A stretch of 64,000 bases of DNA from Erythroxylum novogranatense. Its lineage: Eukaryota > Streptophyta > Magnoliopsida > Malpighiales > Erythroxylaceae. The DNA lies in contig CM057232.1 in NCBI GenBank assembly GCA_029891385.1, positions 64,355,824 through 64,419,823 of the forward strand. Reading direction: 5' to 3'. The notes beneath the pieces were generated by a model that saw only the letters and a program-made list of their open reading frames with translations, did no database searches and was not told the origin of the DNA. Position 1 is the first letter of the stretch. Each line of letters starts with the position of its first letter. This document shows, in pieces, positions 47,030 through 58,567 of the stretch. A program made the translations under genes and the position numbers.

Positions 47030-48784
47030 TGATATGTGCTTAATTGCTGATATTTTTAATTATTTTCACTTAGCAATTATCGATACAAAAATGATTAAAA
47101 TATTCACTTTAATTCATATTTGTTTTTAGGTACAATTTGGAAGCAAAGAAATTAAAGTGAGTGAAAAGCAACATTTGAGTAATTTTCTGAAGATTTATTT
47201 TTGCTTGTCTTCATGGAGCAAGAAGAAAAAAAAGAATTGAAAGCGTCTTAACTGTCCAATCGTATACGATGTTATACAAGAAATCAACAAGCACAGGAGC
47301 AAAACGTAACAGACGCTTGCGTTTTGATTTAAAACGCAGTGGAGGAGACGCTACATCACAAGGCAATTAAATGGTCCAAGATAAAAATCACGCAAGGGGC
47401 TCCAAGGGCTAAACGGTAGCGCACATGAAAAAGAAGAATGAGAAATTAAATTGTTAGAAGGAAGAAGGTGAACGACGACGCATCAAGCAAGAGGAAACAC
47501 GCACAGCAGAATCGTGCAATTGTCATGCAAGTGGAGGAACAAAAACGCAGCGTGGAGCATAGAGGCTTGAATGGTTTTAAACATTTGACAAGTGACCCTT
47601 ATTGGTCTAATCAAGCTACAATAGAGACAAGGAATAAAGGAAGAAGCATGGCTAGAGAGTGGGAGACTTGAAGCAGAGGCGCAGCAGGAGACAAGATGTA
47701 GGCGTGAAGGATTCAACTCGGCTGGGCACAGTGGAGCTGGAGAGAGCCGAAGACATTGAAGGCAGCTGTGTCAAGGAAGCTTGTACGTGGACAGAAGAAA
47801 AAAACCTCCCAACTTATTTGTCCCATCAAAGGAATAGTGCGGCATAGTGTAGCTTGCGGCAGTAAACAGTAGGGGATTTTTCGCTAAGGACATTGGATGG
47901 GGGTTAAAGCTATTTGTCAGAAAATACCTATGAAGGGCTAAATATCCCGACACCAGTTCGGAGGTAAAATCAACACCGACGACTCGGGTTAAGTATTATT
48001 TTAATTATTTTGTTGTTTCTTTCTCTCATTAGAAATTGATTGTGTTGTCCGACTTTAACTGATTTGGGTTTCGTGTATGAATAATCAGATTGTCGTTATT
48101 ATTTGGTTATTTGTGTATGAACCCTTTGGGTATTTTAAATTGATGATTTTAATGCGTTCATTGAATCGTTAATTTCAAACCCATTGCTAGAATTTCGATA
48201 TAATTCGTAATTGTTATGTTGAAATTCATTTGTAGCGACTAATGATTTGTAATCATTAGGGATAACATGACCTAGGTTAAATGACCCGAGTGTATGTGGT
48301 TGTTGCCTTGATTAATCGGTTTTCCTAATTCGTAATGCTATTGTCTAATTAAATCTAGAGATCGTATCCTAGGTTGTTAGGTGGTTAGGTTTAATCAACG
48401 ATCGTATCTTGATTAAACAAAACTTAAAGGAAAACTCAGGTTAATTTTTAATCCACAATTAATAATTTCTAGGAGAGGTTAAAGAACAACAAATTAATAA
48501 AATATGCTTAATCAGGGTGTAGGCCGAGATTGAACCAAAGAACCGGGTCCCTACCAAATTCCCCACTTTTATCATTTTTTCATGTTTTCTTTAATTTGTT
48601 TTTATTAGTTAGTTTTCTTTTATTTTCATCTTTAAAAATCCAAAACCCCCCTTTTTTTCTAAACATCGATTAATTTCATTTCTTAAACTTTACACACACT
48701 CTCTGTGGGATCGACCTAGACTCGCCACTGCTACAGTAGTAGTCTAGTTATTTTAATTTTGATTAGCATTACGACGCGCGGTCA
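47030..48784 (+). repeat. G5 5' LTR
   Basis: 1755 bp, TGATATGTGC to GCGCGGTCA. It is the complete copy: it contains the first 57 bp and a 412-bp block (about 47822-48233) that the 3' LTR lacks. Confidence 0.9.
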
Positions 48785-48789
48785 AATTT

Positions 48790-48807
48790 TGGCGTCGTTG
48801 CTGGGGA
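48790..48807 (+). other. Primer binding site of G5 (tRNA-Asp type)
   Basis: TGGCGTCGTTGCTGGGGA differs from the Athila-type TGGCGCCGTTGCCGGGGA by two C-to-T changes. It starts six bases after the LTR edge. Confidence 0.85.
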
Positions 48808-49287
48808 GTGCGGTGTTTTAGTTTTTGTTTGTGATTTAATTGGTGTTTTGTATATATTTGTTTGTGATTGATTTCTTTTAAGTTATTTTGTGATCTTTTC
48901 ATTTTTTTGTTTCGAAAAAAAATTGTTATGGACGGAAGTATTTTCTTTTATAATTTATATTCTCAATCCTATAACAATGTTTGGACTGATCAACCTAACT
49001 TTTGTTGTGGATGAAATAATCATCAGAATTACTTCCATGATAGTTTGCAGGACACACAACAATTCTTGTTCAGACCAGAAGCTTCCTATCACAACTCTAG
49101 TCCATCTCTGGAAGAGTTGATGTTGCAATTGCAGGAGAATACTTTACAATTCCAGAATGATGGAAGGCAATTTCTAGAAAATACTTGGGCCCAAAAACTG
49201 GAGAGTCAACTTGGTTCAGGTGCATCTTAAGAAGAAATTATTAACAAACTTATTGCTTCCAACTTGCAATTGCACCAGGATTTTCAG

Positions 49288-49350
49288 GAAATGAAAGCAA
49301 GCCAACAGGAAATGATAGCAAGCCAACAGGAAATGACAGCAAGCCAACAG
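49288..49350 (+). repeat. Three 21-bp units encoding heptads
   Basis: GAAATGAAAGCAAGCCAACAG and two near copies (49309, 49330) encode EM(K/I/T)ASQQ three times in the ORF frame, consistent with a growing coiled coil. Confidence 0.9.
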
Positions 49351-49580
49351 AGGATGGCAAACCTAATGGGTCAGATGGCAATAAGCCTTGATCACCTAGA
49401 ATCACAACGAGAAGAGGCATAACCGTATCAACCCGAGGCGTATCCAATTGAAGTCTATCGGGAAAATTTGCAAAGTGATGAGGAGCTTGAGAATTTTGAG
49501 GTCAACCCTCAACGAATTGTTTGTATCGAACAAGTGAGAAGGAGCCATAAGCCAAAAAGGACCCATATTTTAGCTCAGAG

Positions 49581-49636
49581 GTAAGTAATGAGTCCATAAT
49601 TATTTTTGAGACTAACTCTTTACCTTTACATTACAG
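49581..49636 (+). other. Putative 56-bp intron in the G5 ORF
   Basis: GTAAGT at 49581 and TTACAG ending at 49636 with a T-rich stretch between. Removal joins AG|A into an Arg codon and keeps the frame. It is shorter than most plant introns. Confidence 0.55.
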
Positions 49637-49879
49637 ATTGGAGGAATTAAATGCAAAAGAAAAAGGTGAAGAGACGTTCGAAATATTTCCAGATTGTATG
49701 GACTCAGTCAAAATTGAGAAGCCAAGGATAGGGAAGATACTAAAGGAGGATGATGATCGAATAAGGCCCTATCCGGAACTACCTCACGTGGAAGAGCCAC
49801 ATGCAATTCATGAAGATCACAATTTTGTCACGTGAGGAGAAACAAGGAGTCGAGCCAACGACCCTAAATAAAGACGCTT

Positions 49880-49897
49880 CTTGGGAGGCAACCCAAG
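49880..49897 (+). other. Conserved CTTGGG-AGGCAA-CCCAAG hairpin
   Basis: A 6-bp stem with a six-base loop about 45 bp after the ORF stop. From memory, the phrase 'CGCTTCTTGGGAGGCAACCC' is common downstream of coding regions in Athila/Tat-type elements. Confidence 0.6.
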
Positions 49898-50636
49898 GGA
49901 AGTCAATTTCTTTTCCTTTACATTTTTGCATTACTTTTTGTTTGCCTGTGTGTTTTCGAATTTGTTTGTTTTACTTGTTTTTAAGTTGTCAATCAAAATG
50001 AGAGAAAGAATAAAACAAATGAAACAAGCATTTTCTCATTTTCTATTGCTTCTGGGATTATATAATGATGATTAGAGTGTGAATTGACTAGAGAACTTCA
50101 TAGCAACTTTAACATGTACTTTTGCTCTTGTGATTGGTCGATATGCATTATCTTTAGAAGAGTAGTGACTAATGGTAGACAAAGCCGGTGAGATTTTGAG
50201 CCTTATTTGACTGACACACCCATATCAGTCTCATTACCTTTTGATAATGTGTGACTTTCATGACATGTATGTCCCAATTTTGCATTGAATTTCTATTCGA
50301 GACCACATTTTTATCACATGCATTAACATGGACATGATAAGGCATTCTTTGTTTTCCATAAGCTACATTGGCCAAATGACCTACCCTATTGACATGATTT
50401 ATCCTTTGATAAACCCCTTTGAGCTTTAACCTTTCTTTTTGTATAAACCACATTTTATGGTTTTAAACTTAACCAAATGTCCTACCTAAGTCATGAAGCT
50501 AGTGGAACATTTGTGATTGTTGAGGTTGTGGATATACAAAATTCTTAGTGTGGGGGTGTATATATGTGAGGGTTGGTTATAATCTTGGGATATTATTTTA
50601 TGTCTTATCATTGAGATTCCCATGTTTAATTTTTAC

Positions 50637-50720
50637 AAGGAAAAGAAAAGAAAAGAAAATGAAAAAAAGAAAAGAGAAAAAAAGAAAAAGAAAAATAAAA
50701 ATAAAAAGAAAAAGAAATTA
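50637..50720 (+). repeat. A/G-rich low-complexity tract
   Basis: About 80 bases of almost pure purine, runs of AAAAG and AAAAAG. It lies between two PPT-like motifs in the G5 3' untranslated part. Confidence 0.9.
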
Positions 50721-51423
50721 TTGAAAATAATTATCGAGGAAGAATTGCATATGTGTTTAAAAGTTGTTTATGATTTATGCATCTTCCTATAGTTGTAATG
50801 ATTGAGTTATTTGAGAATGTTGAATATGAGGTAGGGATTTGCTTGAAAGGGCCACTCTTCTGATTTCATTGAGATAAATTTTAAGAGTGATTCCTTTAGA
50901 TTAATATATGCTTCATATGGGTTATGTGTGAGAGCTGAATGAGGTTGTGAGATGTAATTTTTGCATTCGTCATAACTGGTGGTACCTAGTTTTTGATTGA
51001 GTGTTACTTTTGTTTCACTAGCTTTGATGACTTTCATGCTACTTAACCCAAGTATACCTCACCTTACCCTTGCCCACATTACAACCTTGAAAAGTTCTTT
51101 GATTCATGATTTTGCATGTGGTGGAGAAATGAAATGATTTGCAAAATTATGGATTGTCATGTTTATGAATGGTATTGAGTGTACCCATTGATATATTTTA
51201 ATTAAACACATTTTCGAGTCTACCATTAGATTGCTCAGTTTTTGAAGATATTGAATGCTGATTGATCATGAGTAAAAGCTTAGAATGTTGATTTCTTGCT
51301 TTGATGTTTGAAAGTTATTCATCTTTGCTTATGATTATATTGTCTTGGAAGATATGGGAATTGAGTAAATGTTTCGGATCTTTGAGCTTAATTTGGATGT
51401 TTTGCCCGAGGATAGTCAAAAGC

Positions 51424-51436
51424 TAAGTGTGGGGGT
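51424..51436 (+). other. Polypurine tract of G5
   Basis: 'TAAGTGTGGGGGT' abuts the (truncated) 3' LTR. A second 'TTAGTGTGGGGGTG' lies at about 50546-50560. Confidence 0.7.
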
Positions 51437-52725
51437 ATAAAAATGATTAAAATACTCACTTTAATTCATATTTGTTTTTAGGTACAATTTGGAAGCAAAG
51501 AAATTAAAGTGAGTGAAAAGCAACATTTGAGTCATTTTCTGAAGATTTATTTTTGCTTGTCTTCATGGATCAAGAAGAAAAAAAAGAATTGAAAGCGTCT
51601 TTACTGTCCAATCGTATACGATGTTATACAAGAAATCAACAAGCACAGGAGGAAAACATAACAGACGCCTACGTTTTGATTTAAAACGCAGTGGAGGAGA
51701 CGCTACATCACAAAGCAATTAAATGGTCCAAAATAAAAATCACACAAGGGGCTCCAAGGGCTAAACGGCAGCGCACATAACAAAGAAGAATGAGCAATTA
51801 CATTGTTAGAAGGAAGCAGGTGAACGACGACGCATCAAGCAAGAGGAAACACGCAAAGCAGCATCGCGCAATTGTCATGCAAGTGGAGGAACAAAAACGT
51901 AACGTGGAGCATAGAGGCTTGAATGGTTTTAAACATTTGACAAGTGACCCTTATTGGTCTAATCAAGCTACAGTAGAGACAGGGAAGAAAGGAAGAAGCA
52001 CGACTAGAGAGTGGGAGACTTGAAGCAGAGGCGTAGCAGGAGACAAGATGTAGGCGTGAAGGCTTCAACTTGGCTGGGCACAGTGGAGCTGGAGAGAGCC
52101 GAAGACATTGAAGGCAGCTGTGTCAAGGAAGCTTGTGCGTGGATAGACAAAAAAAACCTCCCAACTTATTTGTAGCGACTAATGATTCGTAATCGTTAGG
52201 GATAGCATGACCTAGGTTAAATGACCTGAGCGTATGTGGTTGTTGCCTTGATTAATCAGTTTTCCTAATTCGTAATGCTACTGTCTAATTAAATCTAGAG
52301 ATCGTATCCTAGGTTGTTAGGTGGTTAGGTTTAATCAACGATCGTATCTTGATTAAACAAAACTTAAGGGAAACTCGGGTTAATTTTTAATCCACGATTA
52401 ATAATTTTTAGGAGAGGTTAAAGAACAACAAATTAATAAAATATGCTTAATTAGGGTGTAGGAAGAGATTGAACTAAAGAACCGGGTCCCTACCAAATTC
52501 CCCACTTTTATCATTTTTGCATGTTTTCTTTAATTTGTTTTTATTAGTTGTTTTTCTTTTATTTTCATCTTTAAAAATCCAAAACCCCCCCTTTTTTTTC
52601 TAAACACCGATTAATTTCATTTCTTAAAATTTACACACACTCTCTGTGGGATCGACCTAGACTCGCCACTGCTACAGTAGTAGTCTAGTTATTTTAATTT
52701 TGATTAGCGTTACGACGCGCGGCCA
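51437..52725 (+). repeat. G5 3' LTR
   Basis: 1289 bp. It lacks the first 57 bp of the 5' LTR and an internal 412 bp, the latter with a 6-bp ATTTGT microhomology at the junction (near 52173). Followed by the GATAC duplication. Confidence 0.9.
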
Positions 52726-53393
52726 GATACATTGCAATAAAATCCCTATTCATGTGAACATCACATTTGCATGCTTAGGTCTAGTATGATATACTTGATT
52801 CTTTGCTAAATAAGTGATATTTTAGTTTTCATATTACACTAAAACTCCACCTTATTTAATAACCATTTTCTTCACTAGCCTTATAAGGCATAGAGCTTCC
52901 TTAGTAGCTTTAGCTACCACTATGTACTCTACTTCATTTGTAAATAAGATATCTATAGGATGAAATATTGATTTGCAACAAATAGGCCTTTATGTAAGAG
53001 GAAATTCATATCATGTGGTAATCCTTATGTTATTTACATACTTTGCATAGTCTCAATCTACATATCTGAAACAAAAAATTACCTTACTGAATGCAAAATA
53101 TAATTCCATAGTTTATAGTACCTCTTAACTACTTAAAATTCCATTTGACTAGTTCCCAATGATATCTTCAAGGTTTTTTTGTAAACTTGCTAATTTGAAT
53201 AATAATATAAGTTAATCAAGCCTCTTGGAAATTATCATATAAATAAAATATCTAATAGCATTAGCATATAAAACTGTTGACATATCTTCAATCTCTATGC
53301 ATGTCTTTAGCCATTAATCGAGGAAAATTTTCAAGTGATTTGTTAATGGAGAACTCATTAGTTTATCATTGCTCATGCCAAATCTATCTAACA
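52726..53393 (-). pseudogene. Copia C RT end and RNase H remnant
   Basis: Minus-strand translation from 53393 shows 'LDRFGMSNDKLMSSPLTNHL' (typical end of copia RT), then, with stops, 'NEVEYIVVAKATKEALCLI', the copia RNase H Glu region near 52870-52945, and a 'KHANVMF' region near 52750-52780. Many stops; old copy. Confidence 0.75.
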
Positions 53394-56300
53394 TGTAACA
53401 CCCCCACTCCCGCATGACCCGAACCTGACATTGATAGTGATATCCAAATCCGTGTCCTGCGAGGGTGGCATGCTACATCACTCAGTCAAAACTCAGCATA
53501 ATTTTTTTTTTCAAAACACAAGCATACCATACATAAATCACCTGTAAATACAACGACCATGGGGGCCCTTTTCATAAATACAAATTAATTCAGTCCGGAG
53601 ACTTTACAAATTGACCGAATCATTAGTACAAAAAATTCAGAAACTATAATTGTTTATATAGAATTTATCAGACACTAATGCAGACGCAAACTAATCCCAA
53701 CCTCTTTTCTCGCTCACATAGGGTTGCTATACGCCTGTTGCCTAACGGGGTATTCTTCTGAGTCCTGAAAGATAATTGCAAATTTTCAGTGAGTTTTGCG
53801 AACTCAGTGAGTGACCATCATCGATGGTTCACCCAACCATATAACACAATTTTCATACATCTCACTTTATTTTATAGTGCACATTCATAATATTTCACAT
53901 TCACGCACTTACAGGATTCCACATTCACATTATTTATAATCGATACATGTACATGAGACTCACTTTTCATTACTTGTTTTACTATAACCAAGTGCCTAAA
54001 CTGTCTCTTGTAGGGCTCATTAATAACTGTCCCTTATTCGTTGGTGGATACAGGGCTCATTAAACGTTGAGCCTGAGGCTCTGAATCACTTATGAGCTTG
54101 AAGCTCATTTTCACTCGTTAAGCTTAAAGCTCTGATCGGTGGCGACTCTGGTCACAACAGCCATTATATTTCATGCACTTATGTCATGTGATGCAGCAGT
54201 CACTTCCACTCACTTTCACATATTATCGGACCATAGTCCGATACGTATCAATCACATCACACTGATTTCATAATTTCACATTGTTCAAGAATCTCATATG
54301 ATCACATAAGCAACAATATCATTTTTCACATAAGCATAAGGCATTTCGCCTTTCACTCAATCAAGTAACTTTAATCAAATGCATATGAGATGCTCATGTG
54401 ACACTGTTATATAACAATCAATGCATGGGTCACAATTTATCATATCATAAGCAAGTAATTCTCAAATTCACATACAAGTAGCACTTCTATCACACAGCTC
54501 AGGATTAGCATTGCTTCCAAATTCTGGAAATGCCGGATTGAGAACTCTTAGCCTACACAACCCATTTATTCAATCCCTGCACACACATTAATACTTTGCA
54601 CAATTAAAATCATTGACGCACATATATGTACGATGTATGTTCATGACTATCCCGGTATCAATCTATGAATTTTATCTCATTAACCACTCCAATTTCACAG
54701 GTCATATATGCCTAGGGTATAGCCACACTAAAATCCTTAAACTTGCAATTTATGCTTATTGTAATTTTTTTAAGCCATACTTTCGGGTCTGTTGTTCCTG
54801 ACTTATGAGACCGTCCACATAAGTTAACCTAGGAAACCTCTCCTTTTAGAAAAATTCCTCTATGCTCTAGGAATCCATAGACACTAAAATCACTCAATTT
54901 GGACCTCTATAGGTCCAATTATTGTTAAAACACGGACCAGAAAAATAATTACCAGGTCCCCTCACTTTGATCTAATCAATCCACGTCAATTTCATCTCCA
55001 AAAAAAATTCCCAATTTTAAATAGAAATGAAATTAAACATTTCACTATTCTGATGCCTCAAAAATCAGGTCAATCGGAGGTCGAATAGAAAAGTTATTCA
55101 CAAAAGAATGTAATTGGGACAAAAACATCATTTGAGAAAAATAAAAAAATAAAAAAAATGGCAGAACCTGGGCGTCGCACCAAGCTTCTCGCGAGGGCGC
55201 TCCGCCCAGAATTTCTCTTTTTTTTTTCAATTTTCCTTCTCTTGCTCCACATTACACAAATATTTACAAAAGTGTCAAAAAATCACAAATGAGGTCTCAT
55301 TGGAAAGATTTCAGAAAACCCTACAAGTTTCATGAAGGGCTTGATAACCAATTTCACCTCTAAGGGTGTCAAAAAAGCAATCAAATTTACTGCCTTCATA
55401 TTAACATTCAAAATAGTACAAAAATTTTTTTAAAAAAATATATCTTTCCATTCCCTTTGCCAAAAATTCCAACCTTTATATTAATAAAAAGATCAGAACA
55501 TATTCTACAACTTTCATGAACAACTTGGAAGCAAATTCAACTTCTAAACAGATTAATTTCTCAATCAAAGTTTCTGCCCAAAACATGTCACCCTAACAGT
55601 ACCACAATCTTCTTAAAATTATAACTTCCTATCCCATTGTCCAAAAATTCCATGCTTCATATCATTGAAAAGATCAAACAACATGCTACAATTCTCATGA
55701 AGGACTTATAGGCAAATTCCACCTCTAATTAGGTCAAATTTTCCCATGATTGTGGATTCCCTGTTAAAGATTGTAAAATCAACATATCACCTAAACCATA
55801 TTCATACTTTAAAAATTCATAACTTACAATCCCTACATCCAAAATTCGCATATTATACCTCATTACAAAGATAAGACATTCCTATATAACTTTCCATAAG
55901 ATTACTTGAGCTACTGTAAACCATAACAGTCCAAAATTGGCTTCAAAACACAGTAATCACAAAACCTATACTTAGAGCCATTTCACACACAAAACACATT
56001 CATTCATTGAAAAACCAACTGAAAGTTCAAAAGTCGTAACTTTCAATTTCAAAATCGAAAAATGTCATACTTAGTGGCCATAGAAAGCTAACAGAAAACT
56101 CTCCAACTTTCCTGAAGACCAATCTCACAAAATCTATCTAATTTAGCCTAGAAAAATTCCCCAAAGTTTCAAGTCATAAATCTTCACTGTTAGAAACATG
56201 ACTATTTACCCTGCACATATTGCCCACTTTCAAGGTAAAATTCCAAACCCTACAAGCCACAATTGGACAGCACTTCCTTCATAAGAATTCTAGCCAAACT

Positions 56301-57502
56301 TCTCAAGTTTAACTTAAGTTAAACCTCATCTCAACAGCATAACTATATAAAAAGTTATGACCAAATCATTGGAACATACACAAAGTAAATTTTCCAGATT
56401 TTACACTTAACTCAAATCCTATCATTCCAATACCATTCCTACACCAATAAGCATCCAATTTAGTCAAGAAATCAGCCAAAATTTAATCAAGATAATCACT
56501 TGACCAATTAGCAACAAAATGGTAGCACACACACTCAATCATTTTCCTTTAATGCACACTCATCTAACATCATTAAAATCAATCCAAAACACTTAATTCA
56601 CATACTACACATGATATCTCATTCATCCTTACACAAACATAAAGTTATACCCGTACAATCAAAACACAAGTTCCATTAAATTAATTCACAAGACATCACA
56701 ATTAATGCATCTAACTACTAATTTATAACAAAAGACATACTCCTTACCTACTTAAGCTTCCACTCCTTCAATTCTTCACCTTTTCACCAACTCACCGAAA
56801 TCTCTACCTCCCACTCAATCTCACGACCATCATCAACATAGGGGAAAGGCTTAGGTTTGCTTTTGGTGAACAAAAGAAGAGAAAACAAGGAAGATATAAG
56901 AGCTTTTTTAAACACTATCAAGTAGGAGAAGACCAACGAAAATCAAAGGAGAAGGAGACTACGAAGATGGAGGAGAAAATCTCCTTTAAAACACCAATGA
57001 CCTATGTAAAGAAGAAGTGTCATGAGTGGTTTACAAGGGCTAGGTTTTTAGATAAACACTAAGTATAAGACATAAGTAGGCAAGTGACATGTGTCACTTG
57101 CCACATGTCTTGTTTTTAGACACTCATTAATTTCCTTTCCAATAACAATTCAATTTCTACTCCAATCTTTCCCCAAAAATTCCAATGACTCAAATTAATA
57201 TTTTCCTAAAATCATGAATCTAATTTTCCAGTGCCATTGGATAGTCATTTCCAGTACTAGAAACCAATCATTCTGCCACTTGGCAATTTTTTCGGTCTAA
57301 AAATTTTCTCCAAAATTTTTCAGAATTTTTTTTTAAAATTCTCCCAAAATTCAAAACACACAACGACCCCCTCCAATTAAATTTTTAGGCACAAAATCAC
57401 ATTTTTCACAAAAATCACATTAATGCCACATATACTAGAAAAATGTCATGAATGCATGTAAAATCATTTACATGTGCAAAAATCACTATTTACATGTATA
57501 TG
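53394..57502 (-). repeat. G4: Tekay-type LTR, solo or truncated
   Basis: Starts TGTAACACCCCCACTCCCGC (53394), homologous to the inner end of the G2 LTRs, and carries the same landmarks in order: the two-hairpin block (53789-53835), the 'CTCATTA' and TGAGCCTGAGGCTC zone, a GC-rich islet (about 55165-55205), a polypurine/pyrimidine leader zone (56750-57000) and 'CATGAATGCATGTA' (57449). The last ~150 bp expected before TGTAACATCC are missing; at 57503 an Athila-type LTR begins. No core sequence follows, so this is a solo LTR cut by the next insertion, or a truncated element. Confidence 0.8.
55275..56130 (-). repeat. ~185-bp degenerate module repeated in the G4 LTR
   Basis: 'CTACAAnTTTCATGAAG'-like phrases at about 55318, 55503, 55684 and 55887, each preceded by 'ATTGnAAAGAT' and 'CATAACTT'-like phrases. 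Spacing is 181-203 bp. In reverse complement these match the module of the G1 LTR. Confidence 0.65.
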
Positions 57503-58567
57503 TGATAAGTTGTTGTTCTTATTAATTCCTAGATCTATTTTGTCCTGGTTTTTACATTAATTAATGTGGAATTTCCAAAATTTTTGTGAAATTGGCACTG
57601 CTCCCGTTTTCTTTTTGAATTTTGCAAGTTTATAAGATTACACGGGCTAACCGTGTGATTTCACACGGCCCGTGTAATCTTGAGGTCGGATGGCACAATA
57701 ACAAGATGGAATAGAAGAAAGGGGGCGTGCGTGTGGGGGCGACAAAAAAAGGCCAGAGGAAAAGATTGAATGGGAGATTGAATAGGAGAAGGAAAATAAC
57801 AAGGATCATGGGAGATTAATTTGGAGATTGAGAGATCAAGATTCAAGACCAAATTGGAGTTCCTTTCCTATCCTTTTTCCATTCTCTGTTCCATCCTTCA
57901 TGTTGATGTTAATATTTCATTTAGTTTTATTGATTAATTCTTTTATGGATCCCTAAATCTCCTTATTTTAGGATGTTCATTTCAATTTAGAGATTGTGTA
58001 TTAAACCTTATGTCTTTATTTCTAATTTCAATGTTGATTAAATTTCAGGAAAGTTGTTTTGTCAATTATTGATATGATCTTTCTAATCTAGGGTTCTGTT
58101 TCTAATATGGATGGTGTTAAACTAAATACTGAAAAGTGATGTTTAATATCTGAAATGCTATATTAGATCTAACTAAACGAACATCTAGAAATAGATTTCT
58201 TCATTAGGAGTACAGAAAGAATCCAAAGTTTTTAATTGGGTTGAATTTGGTTTTTATTCTAAGAAATTGGTTTAAAAATTGAAATCAACACGTTGATTAC
58301 TTCGAAAGAATTGATTGACAACAGTTAGTTAATGTACTAGATCGACGAATTAATTCATAAGGAAGTACATGATTTCTCCGCTGAAATGAACTCCTAGAAT
58401 ATTAGCGAAAATTCCGTTTATCATAGATTGCAATTTCCTTAACAATATAACTTTCTTAACTGATTTCTTAGCAAATTTAGGAGTTATAAATTTAGTAATT
58501 TGACTTAGTCCTTGTGGATCGACACTTGATTACTGCAACTAAACCTGTGCACTTGCAGAGCCTATCA
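57503..58567 (+). repeat. Athila/Tat-type LTR
   Basis: TGATAAGTTG to GAGCCTATCA, 1065 bp. The 3' end 'CCTTGTGGATCGACACTTG' corresponds to the 'GTGGGATCGACCTAG' end of the G5 LTRs, which places it on the plus strand. It is followed by AGTTTTT, as before an Athila primer site, but no primer site follows. Contains a palindromic 'CACGGCCCGTG' near 57665. Confidence 0.75.

Larger units (their letters stand above)
48928..49835 (+). pseudogene. G5-encoded ORF with intron, gag-C-terminus-like
   Basis: From ATG at 48928 one frame runs to 49580, and continues in phase from 49637 to TGA at 49833-49835 if 49581-49636 is removed. Total 284 codons including the stop. Internal stops occur after 'NFCCG', after 'LGSGAS' and after 'SQREEA'; the last two are TAA where CAA (Gln) fits. 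The N-part ('NNVWTDQPNF', 'NYFHDSLQ') resembles the Asn/His-rich region after Athila gag; then come 'SSPSLEELMLQLQENTLQFQ', a Gln-rich likely coiled coil with a three-fold EMxASQQ heptad, and an acidic tail. No RT, protease or zinc finger. Function unknown; a helper or packaging protein is only a guess. Confidence 0.6.
47030..52725 (+). mobile_element. G5: non-autonomous Athila/Tat-like gypsy element
   Basis: Direct repeats 47030-48784 and 51437-52725 flank a 2.65 kb core with a tRNA-Asp-type primer site, a broken ORF with a putative intron, a conserved hairpin, a purine tract and a PPT. Perfect GATAC duplications bound it. RT and integrase are absent, so it would depend on another element. 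LTR 3' ends carry 'TGTGGGATCGACCTAGACTC', typical of Athila/Tat LTRs. Confidence 0.9.
46430..53393 (-). mobile_element. Ty1/copia element C, interrupted by G5
   Basis: A minus-strand copia remnant made of 53393-52726 and 47029-about 46430. The part above G5 encodes the end of RT and RNase H; the part below encodes the pol C-terminus and then a 3' untranslated/LTR-like stretch with a TATA-like 'ATTTATATAAAT' near 46565. The lower limit is approximate. The upper end is cut by G4. Confidence 0.75.

Noticed and set aside
47468..47847. Small host gene in 47460-47850 and 51790-52070
   Set aside because: The frames are part of both G5 LTRs and differ by stops and substitutions between copies; no conserved protein is visible.
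47030..52725. Simple segmental duplication of 1.3 kb
   Set aside because: Primer site after the first copy, PPT before the second and exact GATAC duplications show an LTR retrotransposon.
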